From DASXRA01 sp963737425 (lineage in GTDB: Bacteria; Actinomycetota; Actinomycetes; Mycobacteriales; Jatrophihabitantaceae): a stretch of 64,000 nucleotides of DNA. Below are positions 47,249-55,687 of this stretch, one piece after another; position 1 is the first letter of the stretch; each line of letters begins with the position of its first letter. The translations under genes were made by a program, and so were the position numbers. The notes below the pieces were generated by a model that worked only from the letters and a program-made list of their open reading frames with translations, was not told the DNA's origin and did no database searches. Location of the stretch: positions 434,001 to 498,000 of the forward strand of contig CAVTSX010000010.1 in assembly GCA_963737425.1 (NCBI GenBank). Reading direction: 5' to 3'.

Positions 47249-49033
47249 GTGGATCGGACGCCGCAAACGACCAAACATCTCTTCGTCACCGGAGGCGTCG
47301 CCTCCTCTCTGGGTAAGGGCCTGACGGCCAGCAGCCTGGGCAGTCTGCTCAAGGCCAGGGGTCTACGGGTCACGATGCAAAAGCTCGATCCGTACCTGAA
47401 TGTCGACCCTGGAACGATGAATCCGTTCCAGCACGGCGAGGTCTTCGTTACCGAGGACGGCGCCGAGACTGATCTCGACATCGGGCACTACGAGCGATTC
47501 CTCGACACCGACCTCGTCGGGTCGGCCAATGTCACGACCGGGCAGATCTACTCGACCGTGATCGCGAAGGAACGCCGCGGCGAGTACCTCGGCGACACCG
47601 TTCAGGTGATTCCGCACATCACGAACGAGATCAAACATCGCATCAGGAGCATGGCCGAACCGGTGATCGGGGCGGACGGCAAGCCTGGCCCGCGCCCACA
47701 CGTGGTCATCACCGAAATCGGCGGCACCGTTGGCGACATCGAGTCGCTGCCATTCCTCGAAGCTGCCCGGCAGGTGCGCCATGACCTCGGACGCGACGAC
47801 TGCTTCTTCCTGCATGTGTCGCTCGTGCCCTACCTCGCCCCGTCGGGAGAGTTGAAGACCAAACCCACCCAGCACTCCGTCGCGGCGTTGCGCAGTATCG
47901 GGATCACCCCTGATGCGATCGTGTGCCGCAGCGACCGCGAGATTCCGGACAACGTCAAGCGCAAGATCTCGCTGATGTGCGACGTCGACGCCGATGCCGT
48001 GGTGTCGGCTTCGGACGCGCCGAGCATCTACGACATCCCGAAGGTCTTCCATGCCGAGGGTCTCGACGCCTACGTCGTGCGCAGGCTCGGGCTGCCGTTT
48101 CGCGATGTCGACTGGACGCGGTGGGGCGACCTGCTCGACCGGGTGCACAACCCGCGTCACGAGGTGACGATCGCGCTGGTGGGCAAGTACGTTGACCTGC
48201 CAGACGCCTACCTATCCGTCACCGAGGCGCTGCGAGCTGGGGGATTCGCCCGGCGCGCAAAGGTGAATGTCAAGTGGGTAGCGTCCGACACCTGCGACGA
48301 CCAGGTCGGCGCTGCCGCTCAACTGTCCACTGTGGACGGTGTGGTGATTCCTGGCGGATTCGGAGTGCGCGGCATCGAGGGCAAGGTCGGCGCGGTGCGC
48401 TACGCGCGAGAGCAGGGCATTCCGGTGCTGGGACTCTGCCTCGGCCTGCAGTGCATGGTGATCGAGACTGCCCGCCACGTTGCCGGTATCGACGACGCCA
48501 ACTCCAGCGAGTTCGACGCCGAGACCTCGGCGCCGGTCATCGCGACCATGGCCGATCAGGTCGACATCGTCGCGGGTAACGCCGATCTCGGCGGCACGAT
48601 GCGCCTGGGCGCCTATCCCGCCAGGCTGAAGCCCGGATCTATCGTCGCCGAGGCATACGGCTCGTGCGACGTGTCCGAGCGACACCGCCATCGCTACGAG
48701 GTCAACAACAGCTATCGCGAACAACTCGAGGCCGCTGGGCTCGTCATCAGCGGAATTTCCCCGGACGAGCGGCTGGTCGAGTTCGTCGAGCTCGATCGTG
48801 CGGTTCACCCGTTCTTCGTCGCGACGCAGGCGCATCCGGAGCTGAAGTCGCGCCCGACCAGGGCGCACCCGCTGTTCCGTGGGCTGGTCGACGCTGCGCT
48901 CGCCTACAGTGCCGCCGAACGGCTGCCGGTCGAGTTTCCCGAGACGCCCGGGGCGATCGAGCCACTTGACAGCGCACCGGACGGCATCTCGGTCAACGGC
49001 GTGGCGGGTTACCCGAGCGCGGTCCTGCAGTGA
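47249..49033 (+). CDS. pyrG: CTP synthase
   Basis: A 594-residue enzyme making CTP from UTP with glutamine. The synthetase domain (about 1-270) starts KHLFVTGGVASSLGKGLTASS with its P-loop. The class I glutamine amidotransferase domain has GGFGVRG, the nucleophile Cys in LGLCLGLQCMV, and a late His/Glu pair. GTG 47249 gives the usual VDRTPQTTKH start; GTG 47231 would add six residues. No Shine-Dalgarno precedes either, and TAGCGT at 47235-47240 could be a -10 box for a leaderless mRNA. The C-terminal 45 residues are variable. Confidence 0.96.
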   Translation: MDRTPQTTKHLFVTGGVASSLGKGLTASSLGSLLKARGLRVTMQKLDPYLNVDPGTMNPFQHGEVFVTEDGAETDLDIGHYERFLDTDLVGSANVTTGQIYSTVIAKERRGEYLGDTVQVIPHITNEIKHRIRSMAEPVIGADGKPGPRPHVVITEIGGTVGDIESLPFLEAARQVRHDLGRDDCFFLHVSLVPYLAPSGELKTKPTQHSVAALRSIGITPDAIVCRSDREIPDNVKRKISLMCDVDADAVVSASDAPSIYDIPKVFHAEGLDAYVVRRLGLPFRDVDWTRWGDLLDRVHNPRHEVTIALVGKYVDLPDAYLSVTEALRAGGFARRAKVNVKWVASDTCDDQVGAAAQLSTVDGVVIPGGFGVRGIEGKVGAVRYAREQGIPVLGLCLGLQCMVIETARHVAGIDDANSSEFDAETSAPVIATMADQVDIVAGNADLGGTMRLGAYPARLKPGSIVAEAYGSCDVSERHRHRYEVNNSYREQLEAAGLVISGISPDERLVEFVELDRAVHPFFVATQAHPELKSRPTRAHPLFRGLVDAALAYSAAERLPVEFPETPGAIEPLDSAPDGISVNGVAGYPSAVLQ

Positions 49034-49641
49034 GCGTCTCGCAGTATTCGGTGCTCGAGTCCACCGAGGTCTTTCGCGGCCGGGTGATCGCGTTGCGAAC
49101 CGATGAGGTCCGCATGAGCGACGGTTCGGTGGCTACGCGCGAGATCGTCGAGCACCCAGGCGCTGTCGCGGTGGTAGCGCTGGACGACGACGACCGGGTC
49201 GTCATTGTCAACCAGTACCGGCACCCGGTCGAGCAGTATCTCGATGAGCTTCCGGCGGGCCTGCTCGACGTCGCAGGCGAGCCCGCGGTCGAGGCCGCGC
49301 GCCGCGAGCTCTACGAGGAGGCGGCCCTGACTGCCTCCGACTGGTGTTTACTTGTCGACTTGTACACGTCGCCCGGAATGACCACCGAAGCGATCCGCGT
49401 GTTCCTCGCCAGGGGGCTGGCCGAGGTTGCCGACGACGACCGTTTCGCACCCGAACATGAGGAGCTCACCCTCACGACCTCACGGGTCGCGCTCGATGAA
49501 CTGGTTCAGCGAGCACTGGCCGGCCGGCTCACCAACGCGGCTGCCGTCGCCGGAGTGACCGCGGCCGCCGCGGCGCGAGCGCTCGGGTGGAAGAACCTAC
49601 GGCCCGCGGATGCCCCGTGGCCGGCCCGAGCGGAACACTGA
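49030..49641 (+). CDS. NUDIX hydrolase, ADP-ribose pyrophosphatase type
   Basis: A 203-residue hydrolase. The Nudix box reads GEPAVEAARRELYEEAAL, with REL-x-EE catalytic residues intact but Ala where the consensus has Gly (EEAGL). The upstream QYRHPVEQYLDELPAGLLD is typical of ADP-ribose/ADP-sugar pyrophosphatases. GTG 49030 overlaps the pyrG stop. The same pair occurs in M. tuberculosis (Rv1699-Rv1700). The substrate is probably ADP-ribose, by family. Confidence 0.88.
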   Translation: MSVSQYSVLESTEVFRGRVIALRTDEVRMSDGSVATREIVEHPGAVAVVALDDDDRVVIVNQYRHPVEQYLDELPAGLLDVAGEPAVEAARRELYEEAALTASDWCLLVDLYTSPGMTTEAIRVFLARGLAEVADDDRFAPEHEELTLTTSRVALDELVQRALAGRLTNAAAVAGVTAAAAARALGWKNLRPADAPWPARAEH

Positions 49642-49643
49642 CC

Positions 49644-50609
49644 GTGACCAGGTCGGCTGATCGCGTCCGGTCCGCCACGGCACGGCAGCAGGCTCTCGGT
49701 GCAGTCGCCCGCAGCTACCTTGATCACCTGGCCGTCGAGCGAGGCGCCGCCGGCAACACGTTGGCGTCATACCGTCGCGACCTCGACCGGTACGTCGGCT
49801 ACCTCGATCGCCGAGGCATCGACTCCTTGGCAGGCGTCGACGCCGCGAGCGTGAGTGAGTTTCTCGGATACCTGCGCGAGGGAGACGACGAGCATCCCCC
49901 GTTGTCCGCCTCGTCGGCGGCGCGCGCGGTCGTGGCGGTACGCGGCCTGCATCGATTCGCCTTGCGCGACGGACTCGTCGACACCGACGCCGCCCGCGCC
50001 GTGCGCCCGCCCTCCCCACCGCGGCGACTACCCAAGGCGATCAGTGTCGACGACGTCGAGCGGCTGCTCGCCGCCGCCGGTTTCGACCAGACGCCGCTTG
50101 CGGTACGCGACCGTGCGCTGCTCGAGGTGCTGTACGCGACGGGCGCTCGCATCTCCGAGGCGGTCGGTCTTGCGGTCGACGATCTCGATCTCCGTGAGCG
50201 CACCGTGTTGCTCGCCGGCAAGGGTGGCAAGCAACGCCGGGTTCCGCTCGGGTCCTACGCCGCGCACGCCGTCGATGCATACCTGGTGCGCGTGCGTCCA
50301 AGCCTCGCCTCTAAAGGACGTGGCACGCCAGCTGTCTTCCTCAACGCACGGGGCGGGCAGCTGTCCCGCCAGTCGGCGTGGACGGTGCTTCGAACCGCCG
50401 CCGAGAAGGCGGGCCTTGCCTCGGGCATCTCGCCGCACACGTTGCGGCACTCTTTTGCTACCCACCTCATGGAGGGCGGTGCTGATGTTCGCGTGGTACA
50501 GGAGTTGCTCGGGCATTCCTCGGTGACGACGACGCAGATCTACACGCTGGTCACCGTCGACCAGCTTCGCGAGGTGTACGCCGCCGCTCATCCGCGGGCA
50601 AGAGGTTAG
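49644..50609 (+). CDS. xerD: tyrosine recombinase XerD
   Basis: A 321-residue site-specific recombinase that resolves chromosome dimers at dif with XerC. The SAM-like N-terminal DNA-binding domain (about 20-110) is followed by the catalytic domain with the first Arg in YATGARISEAVGL, HTLRHSFATHLMEGGADVR (His-x-x-Arg), LGHSSVTTTQIYT with the nucleophilic Tyr. GTG 49644 is two bases after the NUDIX stop; a start at 49587 would overlap that gene. The location before parA and scpAB is the conserved chromosome-segregation neighbourhood. Confidence 0.93.
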   Translation: MTRSADRVRSATARQQALGAVARSYLDHLAVERGAAGNTLASYRRDLDRYVGYLDRRGIDSLAGVDAASVSEFLGYLREGDDEHPPLSASSAARAVVAVRGLHRFALRDGLVDTDAARAVRPPSPPRRLPKAISVDDVERLLAAAGFDQTPLAVRDRALLEVLYATGARISEAVGLAVDDLDLRERTVLLAGKGGKQRRVPLGSYAAHAVDAYLVRVRPSLASKGRGTPAVFLNARGGQLSRQSAWTVLRTAAEKAGLASGISPHTLRHSFATHLMEGGADVRVVQELLGHSSVTTTQIYTLVTVDQLREVYAAAHPRARG

Positions 50610-50759
50610 TACCGATGCGCCCGGTCCGGATCCAGCGTCGCATCCGCCTCGCAATTCTGGCCCGCCGTGGCGCGCTGTTACAACGTCCTTCGGCGACCCG
50701 ACGTGGGGTAGCCTCGCGAAGCGGTGTAGGGATCAGCAGGTAGGGGGTCTAAGCACTTC

Positions 50760-51656
50760 ATGGCTATGTCGACAAGTCACGATGAGGCTGAGTCCGGAGC
50801 GTTGTTCACCGTCGAGGCCGCGAAGTCGGCCGATCCGGCCCTCACCCGTCCCAAGCGCAAGCTCGTCGAGCCCAAGCCGCTCGATCGCCACGGTCCGGCC
50901 CGCATCGTTGCCCTGTGCAACCAGAAGGGCGGCGTCGGAAAGACCACGTCGACGATCAACCTCGGCGCCGCGCTCGCCGAATTCGGGCGGCGGGTGCTGC
51001 TCGTCGACTTCGACCCGCAGGGCGCCCTGTCCGTCGGTCTCGGAGTTCAGCCGCATCAACTCGACCGGACCGCTTACAACCTGCTGATGGAGCGCGGGGT
51101 CAATGTCGACGACATCCTGCTCAAGACGAGCGTGCCCGGCATGGACCTGCTGCCCAGCAATATCGACCTCTCCGCGGCCGAGGTTCAACTCGTCGGTGAG
51201 GTGGCCCGCGAGCAGACCCTTTCCCGGGTCATCACTCCGATCATCGATGACTACGACTTCGTGCTCATCGACTGCCAGCCGTCGCTCGGCCTGCTCACGG
51301 TGAACGCGCTCACCGCCGCGCACGAGGTGATCGTCCCGCTCGAATGCGAGTTCTTCAGCCTGCGTGGGGTCGCGCTGCTCATCGACACGATCGAGAAGGT
51401 ACGCGAGCGGCTCAACCCGCGACTCAAGCTGGCGGGCATTCTCGCGACCATGTACGACGGCCGTACGCTGCACGGGCGTGAGGTGTTCGCTCGGGTGGTG
51501 GAAGCGTTCGGGGACTCCGTGTTCGACACCGTGATATCTCGAACCGTCAGGTTCCCGGAGACTACGGTCGCAGGTGAGCCAATCACGAGCTGGGCACCCA
51601 CGTCGGCCGGCGCCACGGCCTATCGCAATCTCGCCCGTGAGGTGCTCGCGCGATGA
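50760..51656 (+). CDS. ParA-family ATPase
   Basis: A 298-residue P-loop ATPase of the ParA/MinD superfamily. The deviant Walker A KGGVGKTTSTINLGAALAE (from residue 56) has both lysines; LLVDFDPQGALSVGLG and DFVLIDCQPSLGLLTVNAL are Walker A' and B. A 45-residue basic N-terminal extension could bind DNA. It has no parB partner here. It lies upstream of scpA/scpB, as Rv1708 does, so it is a second ParA, possibly aiding segregation or condensin loading. Start ATG 50760, with ATG 50766 as alternative. Confidence 0.9.
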   Translation: MAMSTSHDEAESGALFTVEAAKSADPALTRPKRKLVEPKPLDRHGPARIVALCNQKGGVGKTTSTINLGAALAEFGRRVLLVDFDPQGALSVGLGVQPHQLDRTAYNLLMERGVNVDDILLKTSVPGMDLLPSNIDLSAAEVQLVGEVAREQTLSRVITPIIDDYDFVLIDCQPSLGLLTVNALTAAHEVIVPLECEFFSLRGVALLIDTIEKVRERLNPRLKLAGILATMYDGRTLHGREVFARVVEAFGDSVFDTVISRTVRFPETTVAGEPITSWAPTSAGATAYRNLAREVLAR

Positions 51657-51690
51657 CCATGACCCACCCAAAGCTCAGGAGGTCCGGCCA

Positions 51691-51774
51691 GTGAGCCAGG
51701 GTAGTGCGCGTCCAGTCAGCTTGCCGCCACGGCGAGACGTGTCCGCCGTCCCGGTGCAGCGGGCCACGACATGA
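51691..51774 (+). CDS. possible 27-codon ORF between parA and the RHH-like gene
   Basis: GTG 51691 has a textbook AGGAGG at 51676-51681. The ORF ends in TGA overlapping the next gene's ATG (ATGA at 51771-51774). It itself overlaps the end of a 13-codon ORF (51653-51694) that starts inside the parA stop. The peptide begins VSQGSARPVSLPPRRDV. It could be a coupling peptide, or the N-terminus of the next protein displaced by a frameshift. Not recognised. Confidence 0.4.
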   Translation: MSQGSARPVSLPPRRDVSAVPVQRATT

Positions 51775-52265
51775 CACGCCGCGCGAGCCTGCCGGGCGCA
51801 TCGGAACTGTTTCGTGCGACGGCGCCTGCTACCGCGCGGGAGGAAGAGGCGCCGCGTCACCCCGGTGTCGGCGCCGTGCCACAGCCACCCCAGCCGAGTC
51901 CCGCTGACAGCCCCGACACCGACCGCCGTGACCACAACGGTCGTCGCGACCACGACGATCACGCTGAACCGGAAGTGACACGGTCGGCGCCTGCAGCCAC
52001 TCGGCCTTCACGCAACGGGCGCCGGATCCGCGCGGTAGGTGACCGTGCGCCGAGCGGTCGCGAACGGCATGAGGAGAAGATCACGGTGTACTGCTCGGCC
52101 GACGAGCTCGTCGACATCGAGACGGCCCGCCTGCATCTGCGGGCCGAGCACGGGCTTGCCGTCGACCGCGGCCGGATCGTCCGCGAGGCCGTTGCGGTCG
52201 TGCTCGCTGATCTGGAAGCGAAGGGCGACTCCTCGATCCTGGTCCGACGGTTGCGCGGGGCGTGA
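51771..52265 (+). CDS. ribbon-helix-helix-like protein of the parA-scpA locus
   Basis: A 164-residue protein. The first 100 residues are Pro-, Arg- and Asp-rich and probably disordered. The last 60 form a compact domain, EKITVYCSADELVDIETARLHL then AVDRGRIVREAVAVVLADLE, resembling ribbon-helix-helix DNA-binding proteins, and end in ILVRRLRG. It is sandwiched by overlaps between parA and scpA, so it may be the DNA-binding partner of the ParA-like ATPase (inference). The basis is pattern only. Confidence 0.6.
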   Translation: MTRRASLPGASELFRATAPATAREEEAPRHPGVGAVPQPPQPSPADSPDTDRRDHNGRRDHDDHAEPEVTRSAPAATRPSRNGRRIRAVGDRAPSGRERHEEKITVYCSADELVDIETARLHLRAEHGLAVDRGRIVREAVAVVLADLEAKGDSSILVRRLRGA

Positions 52266-53143
52266 ACCTCTCTGCCGAGGACGCTGTTGCCATCGAGTCG
52301 CTGGCCACTGAGCCCACCGGTGGCGGCGGGGAACGTTCTGCTGCCGAATCGGGCGAGGGCTTTCACGTCCGTCTGGCGAACTTCGAGGGCCCGTTCGACT
52401 TGCTGTTGAGCCTGATCAGTCGACGCCAGCTCGACGTCACCGAGGTCTCGCTCTCCCAGGTCACCGACGAGTTCCTGTCCTACCTCACCGCTGCCGGCGA
52501 GTGGGATCTGGGCCAGGCCACCGAGTTTCTCGTCGTCGCGTCGACCCTGCTCGATCTCAAGGCGGCCCGGCTGCTACCGGCCGGGGATGTGGATGACGAG
52601 GAAGACCTCGCGCTGCTCGAAGCGCGCGATCTGCTCTTCGCCCGGCTGCTGCAGTATCGCGCGTACAAACTCGCCGCGGCCTACTTTGCCGAGCTCGAAC
52701 GCGCCCAGGCGCGCCGGCACGGACGCGCGGTCGAACTCGAACCGCAGTTCGCGCAGCTGCTGCCCGATGTGCTCATCGGCGTGAGTCCGGCGCGTTTCGC
52801 CTCACTCGCGGCGCTGGCCTTGACGCCCAAGGCGCCGCTCGTCCTCGCCGTCGACCATATTCATGCGCCGCAGGTCAGCGTGCGTGAGCACATGCTGGTG
52901 ATCCGCGAGCGTCTTCGCCGGCACGGCGCGGCGACGTTTCGTTCGTTGGTGGCCGACTGCCAAACGACCCTCGAGGTGGTCGCGCGTTTCCTCGGCGTGC
53001 TCGAGCTCTACCGTGACGGTGTCGTCGCGTTCGACCAGGCGGCCGCATTGGCCGAGCTGCGGGTGCGGTGGGTTGCGACTTCCGACGCCGACGACGACGC
53101 GGACGTAGCGATCGACGATGCGGTGGACGAGGAGTACGGGTGA
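52262..53143 (+). CDS. scpA: segregation and condensation protein A
   Basis: A 293-residue kleisin. After a variable acidic start (1-35), the conserved N-domain FHVRLANFEGPFDLLLSLIS and LDVTEVSLSQVTDEFL appear, then the helical ATEFLVVASTLLDLKAARLL. The C-terminal winged helix contains FLGVLELYRDGVVAFDQ. ScpA bridges the SMC heads with ScpB. GTG 52262 overlaps the RHH-like gene; the stop overlaps scpB (GTGA). Confidence 0.94.
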   Translation: MNLSAEDAVAIESLATEPTGGGGERSAAESGEGFHVRLANFEGPFDLLLSLISRRQLDVTEVSLSQVTDEFLSYLTAAGEWDLGQATEFLVVASTLLDLKAARLLPAGDVDDEEDLALLEARDLLFARLLQYRAYKLAAAYFAELERAQARRHGRAVELEPQFAQLLPDVLIGVSPARFASLAALALTPKAPLVLAVDHIHAPQVSVREHMLVIRERLRRHGAATFRSLVADCQTTLEVVARFLGVLELYRDGVVAFDQAAALAELRVRWVATSDADDDADVAIDDAVDEEYG

Positions 53144-53874
53144 GCAGCGCGGATACGAGCGGCGACACTGAGCAGGCCGACGATGAAGTAGCCGAGTCGG
53201 CGCCTGAACAGGCAGTAACTGATCAGGACGAATCCGACCACGGCGAAGGCGAACGCAGCGAAGCCGATGCTGATCAGGCGGAGGTCGCCGCCGAGACGGC
53301 GGAGGCACCGCCGAGCCCTCCGGACCTGCTCGACGCTCCAACCTTGCGTGCTGCCGTCGAAGCCATCCTGTTCGTCGTCGAAGCGCCCGTGACGATCGCC
53401 TCGCTTGCTGCTGCGCTGCGCAGACCGACGAACGAGATCGAGACCACCGTGGCCGACTTGACCGCGGATCTCGACGCGCGGTCCAGCGGCGTCGAGATCC
53501 GCGAAGTCGCCGGGGGAGTGCGGCTTTACACCAGGCCCGCGTTCGCTTCCTGGGTGGAGGCGTTCCTACTCGACGGGCAACGCAGCCGGCTGACGCAGGC
53601 CGCCCTCGAGACCCTGGCCGTCATCGCCTATCGGCAGCCGGTCACGAGAGCTCGCATTTCCGCAATTCGGGGCGTCAATGTCGACGGGGTCGTCCGGACT
53701 TTGACGACACGAGGTCTGATTACCGAGGTCGGTTCGGATCCAGAAACCGGCGGCGGACTGTATCGAACGACCGAGACGTTCCTGGAGAAGATGGGGCTGA
53801 GGTCACTGGATGAGCTACCGTCTCTTGCTCCACTGTTGCCTGAGCTTGACGGAGTCGAAAGCGATGAACTCTGA
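53140..53874 (+). CDS. scpB: segregation and condensation protein B
   Basis: A 244-residue protein. Residues 1-65 are a highly acidic, Glu/Asp-rich tail. Two winged-helix domains follow: AAVEAILFVVEAPVTIASLAAAL and, second, QAALETLAVIAYRQPVTRARISAIRGVNVDGVVRTL. The final GLYRTTETFLEKMGL segment is diagnostic. It works with ScpA and SMC in chromosome condensation. GTG 53140 overlaps scpA; the 3' end overlaps rluB by 11 bases. Confidence 0.94.
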   Translation: MSSADTSGDTEQADDEVAESAPEQAVTDQDESDHGEGERSEADADQAEVAAETAEAPPSPPDLLDAPTLRAAVEAILFVVEAPVTIASLAAALRRPTNEIETTVADLTADLDARSSGVEIREVAGGVRLYTRPAFASWVEAFLLDGQRSRLTQAALETLAVIAYRQPVTRARISAIRGVNVDGVVRTLTTRGLITEVGSDPETGGGLYRTTETFLEKMGLRSLDELPSLAPLLPELDGVESDEL

Positions 53875-54622
53875 GGTTGAGAGTAAGACCTCATCCAGCG
53901 AAGGCGTCCGGCTACAGAAGGTTCTTGCGGCTGCCGGGATCGGATCTCGGCGCCGCTGCGAACAGCTGATTGCTGCCGGACAGGTCGACGTCGACGGCAC
54001 GATCGTGACACAGATGGGCCTGCGCGTCGATCCGCAGCGGGCCGTCGTCCGAGTGGACGGCGTGCGGATCAACGTCCGAGAGGACATGGTGTATCTCGCG
54101 CTGAACAAGCCTCGCGGCGTGCTGAGCGCGATGTCTGATTCGCGAGGTCGGCCGACCGTGGGCGATCTCGTAGCTGATGTGCCGCATCGGCTCTTTCATG
54201 TTGGCCGGCTCGACGCCGACAGCGAGGGGCTGCTCCTTCTGACCAACGATGGCGAACTCGCGCACCGGTTGATGCATCCGTCGTTCGAGGTCGTGAAGAC
54301 CTACCTGGCGACCGTGAACGCCCCGGTCGCGCGCGGGCTCGGACGGCGACTTCGTGAAGGCGTCGAGCTCGATGACGGGCCGGTGCGGGTGAACTCGTTC
54401 CGGATCGTCGACACAAGCGGTCAGCGGGCGATCGTCGAAGTTGCCCTGCACGAGGGCCGTAAGCATGTTGTTCGCCGGCTGCTGGCTGAGGTGGGGCACC
54501 CGGTGCAGCGGCTGGTGCGGACATCGGTCGGCCCGGTGCGTCTTGGTGGCTTGCGGGCCGGACACCTGCGGGCGCTCGACCGAATCGAGCTGGGGTCGCT
54601 TCACCAACTTATCGATAAATAA
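53864..54622 (+). CDS. rluB: 23S rRNA pseudouridine synthase, RluB type
   Basis: A 252-residue enzyme: an S4 domain (about 10-65, VRLQKVLAAAGIGSRRRCEQLI) then the RsuA/RluB catalytic domain with LNKPRGVLSAMSD, the catalytic Asp in FHVGRLDADSEGLLLLTNDG and EGRKHVVRRLLAEVGHPV. ATG 53864 has GGAG about ten bases ahead. The last codons create a TTATCGATAA palindrome (54609-54618) that is echoed twice in the following spacer. Confidence 0.94.
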   Translation: MNSEVESKTSSSEGVRLQKVLAAAGIGSRRRCEQLIAAGQVDVDGTIVTQMGLRVDPQRAVVRVDGVRINVREDMVYLALNKPRGVLSAMSDSRGRPTVGDLVADVPHRLFHVGRLDADSEGLLLLTNDGELAHRLMHPSFEVVKTYLATVNAPVARGLGRRLREGVELDDGPVRVNSFRIVDTSGQRAIVEVALHEGRKHVVRRLLAEVGHPVQRLVRTSVGPVRLGGLRAGHLRALDRIELGSLHQLIDK

Positions 54623-55047
54623 TCTTAAAGGTGAAGCACTGTAGAGATGAAACGCCGTAGCAATAAGCCAGTGAGTGGCCTTAGTGACGTAGCACTACAG
54701 ATGCTTACTGATGAATCGAGTTAGCAGGATATCGACCGAGCTCGCGCGACCTGAGCTACCGATCGCGCAACGAGCTTTGCGGTACATCGCTTTGTCGATT
54801 TATCAGCTGACGTGAGGCCGGAGTGCTGGGCTCGAGCTGTTGAATCGACCCGAGTCTCGAAGCGAGGTGTCCAGTCGATAGAGCTCTATATCGATAAGGC
54901 GTAGAGATCTCCATGAAGACCAAGATGGCGTGTCGCTAGAAGTAGTTCAAGCTGTATCGCTAGATTGGCGGGGCGGTTCAAATCCTAAGCGTGATACCGC
55001 TGAATCGTTGAACAGCTATATCGATAAATGACTTTAGGAGTAAGTGG
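54623..55047. other. AT-richer 425-bp spacer with TATCGATAA copies
   Basis: No protein or RNA gene was recognised. The spacer is visibly richer in A/T than its surroundings. The palindrome TATCGATA followed by A occurs at 54610-54618 (inside the rluB end), 54889-54897 and 55019-55027. The first and last copies share ATCGATAAAT. GTAGAGAT also occurs twice (54641 and 54901). GGTTCAAATCC near 54976 resembles a tRNA T-loop, but no cloverleaf folds around it. TTAGGAG near the end is the Shine-Dalgarno of aroH. Confidence 0.5.
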
Positions 55048-55410
55048 GTGGCGGTCAGAGCAGTGCGTGGTGCGATCCAGGTCGATGCCGATGATCGTGA
55101 CTCCATACTGGCCGGCGCTGCCGAGCTGGTCACCGAGATCCTGCATCGCAACGACTTGGCTGCACCGGACCTGATCAGCATCGTCTTTACCGCTACGCCT
55201 GACCTGACCGCCGAGTTCCCGGCGTACGCGGCGCGCCAGCTCGGCCTGGTGGACGTGCCGCTGCTGTGCGCGTGCGAGATCGCGGTGCCCGGGGCGATGC
55301 CGCGGGTGCTCCGGGTCCTCGCGCATATCGAGTCGACGCTCGACCGATCCGCGATCCGGCACGTCTACCTGGGCGGTGCTGCAGCTCTTCGCACCGATCT
55401 GCCGCAATGA
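55048..55410 (+). CDS. aroH: chorismate mutase, AroH class
   Basis: A 120-residue monofunctional chorismate mutase of the trimeric AroH fold, giving prephenate for Phe and Tyr. VRAVRGAIQVDADDRDSI with the active-site Arg, VFTATPDLTAEFPAYAAR, PLLCACEIAVPGAMPRVLRVL and the late IRHVYLGGAAALR are typical. GTG 55048 has TTAGGAG seven bases upstream. In several actinobacteria a prephenate dehydrogenase gene follows; here none does. Confidence 0.92.
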   Translation: MAVRAVRGAIQVDADDRDSILAGAAELVTEILHRNDLAAPDLISIVFTATPDLTAEFPAYAARQLGLVDVPLLCACEIAVPGAMPRVLRVLAHIESTLDRSAIRHVYLGGAAALRTDLPQ

Positions 55411-55504
55411 GCGTCTGCTGCGTACCGAAACCATCCACGACAGTCCGTTACCAGGTAGGGCAGAGCTCCAGCTGAGCGCTAGTCTTTCTGGACGAAAATC
55501 GATC

Positions 55505-55687
55505 ATGCCTGAAGGTGAGCGCAGGTCTATCCGGCAGACATCGTCCATCCACTCGCGACTGATCACCCTCGAGGTGCGGCTGCCGCCACCGACGGCTCCA
55601 GTGCGGCCGGTGCCGTCGGGCCGGCCCGCCCAGCGACCAGGTAGGTTGCGCCGTAATCCCGAGGACGAACCCGAGGACAAGACGTGA
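55505..55687 (+). CDS. possible 60-residue basic protein between aroH and cmk
   Basis: ATG 55505 opens MPEGERRSIRQTSSIHSRL; the middle is Pro/Arg-rich and the end acidic. The stop overlaps the cmk start (GTGA), the coupling used throughout the region. No good Shine-Dalgarno was seen and no family was recognised. The remaining 94 bases after aroH look non-coding. It may be a remnant or chance. Confidence 0.35.
   Translation: MPEGERRSIRQTSSIHSRLITLEVRLPPPTAPVRPVPSGRPAQRPGRLRRNPEDEPEDKT

Noticed and set aside
54970..54995. GGTTCAAATCC resembling a tRNA T-loop
   Set aside because: The flanking bases do not form a T-stem, and no acceptor or anticodon arm is in range.
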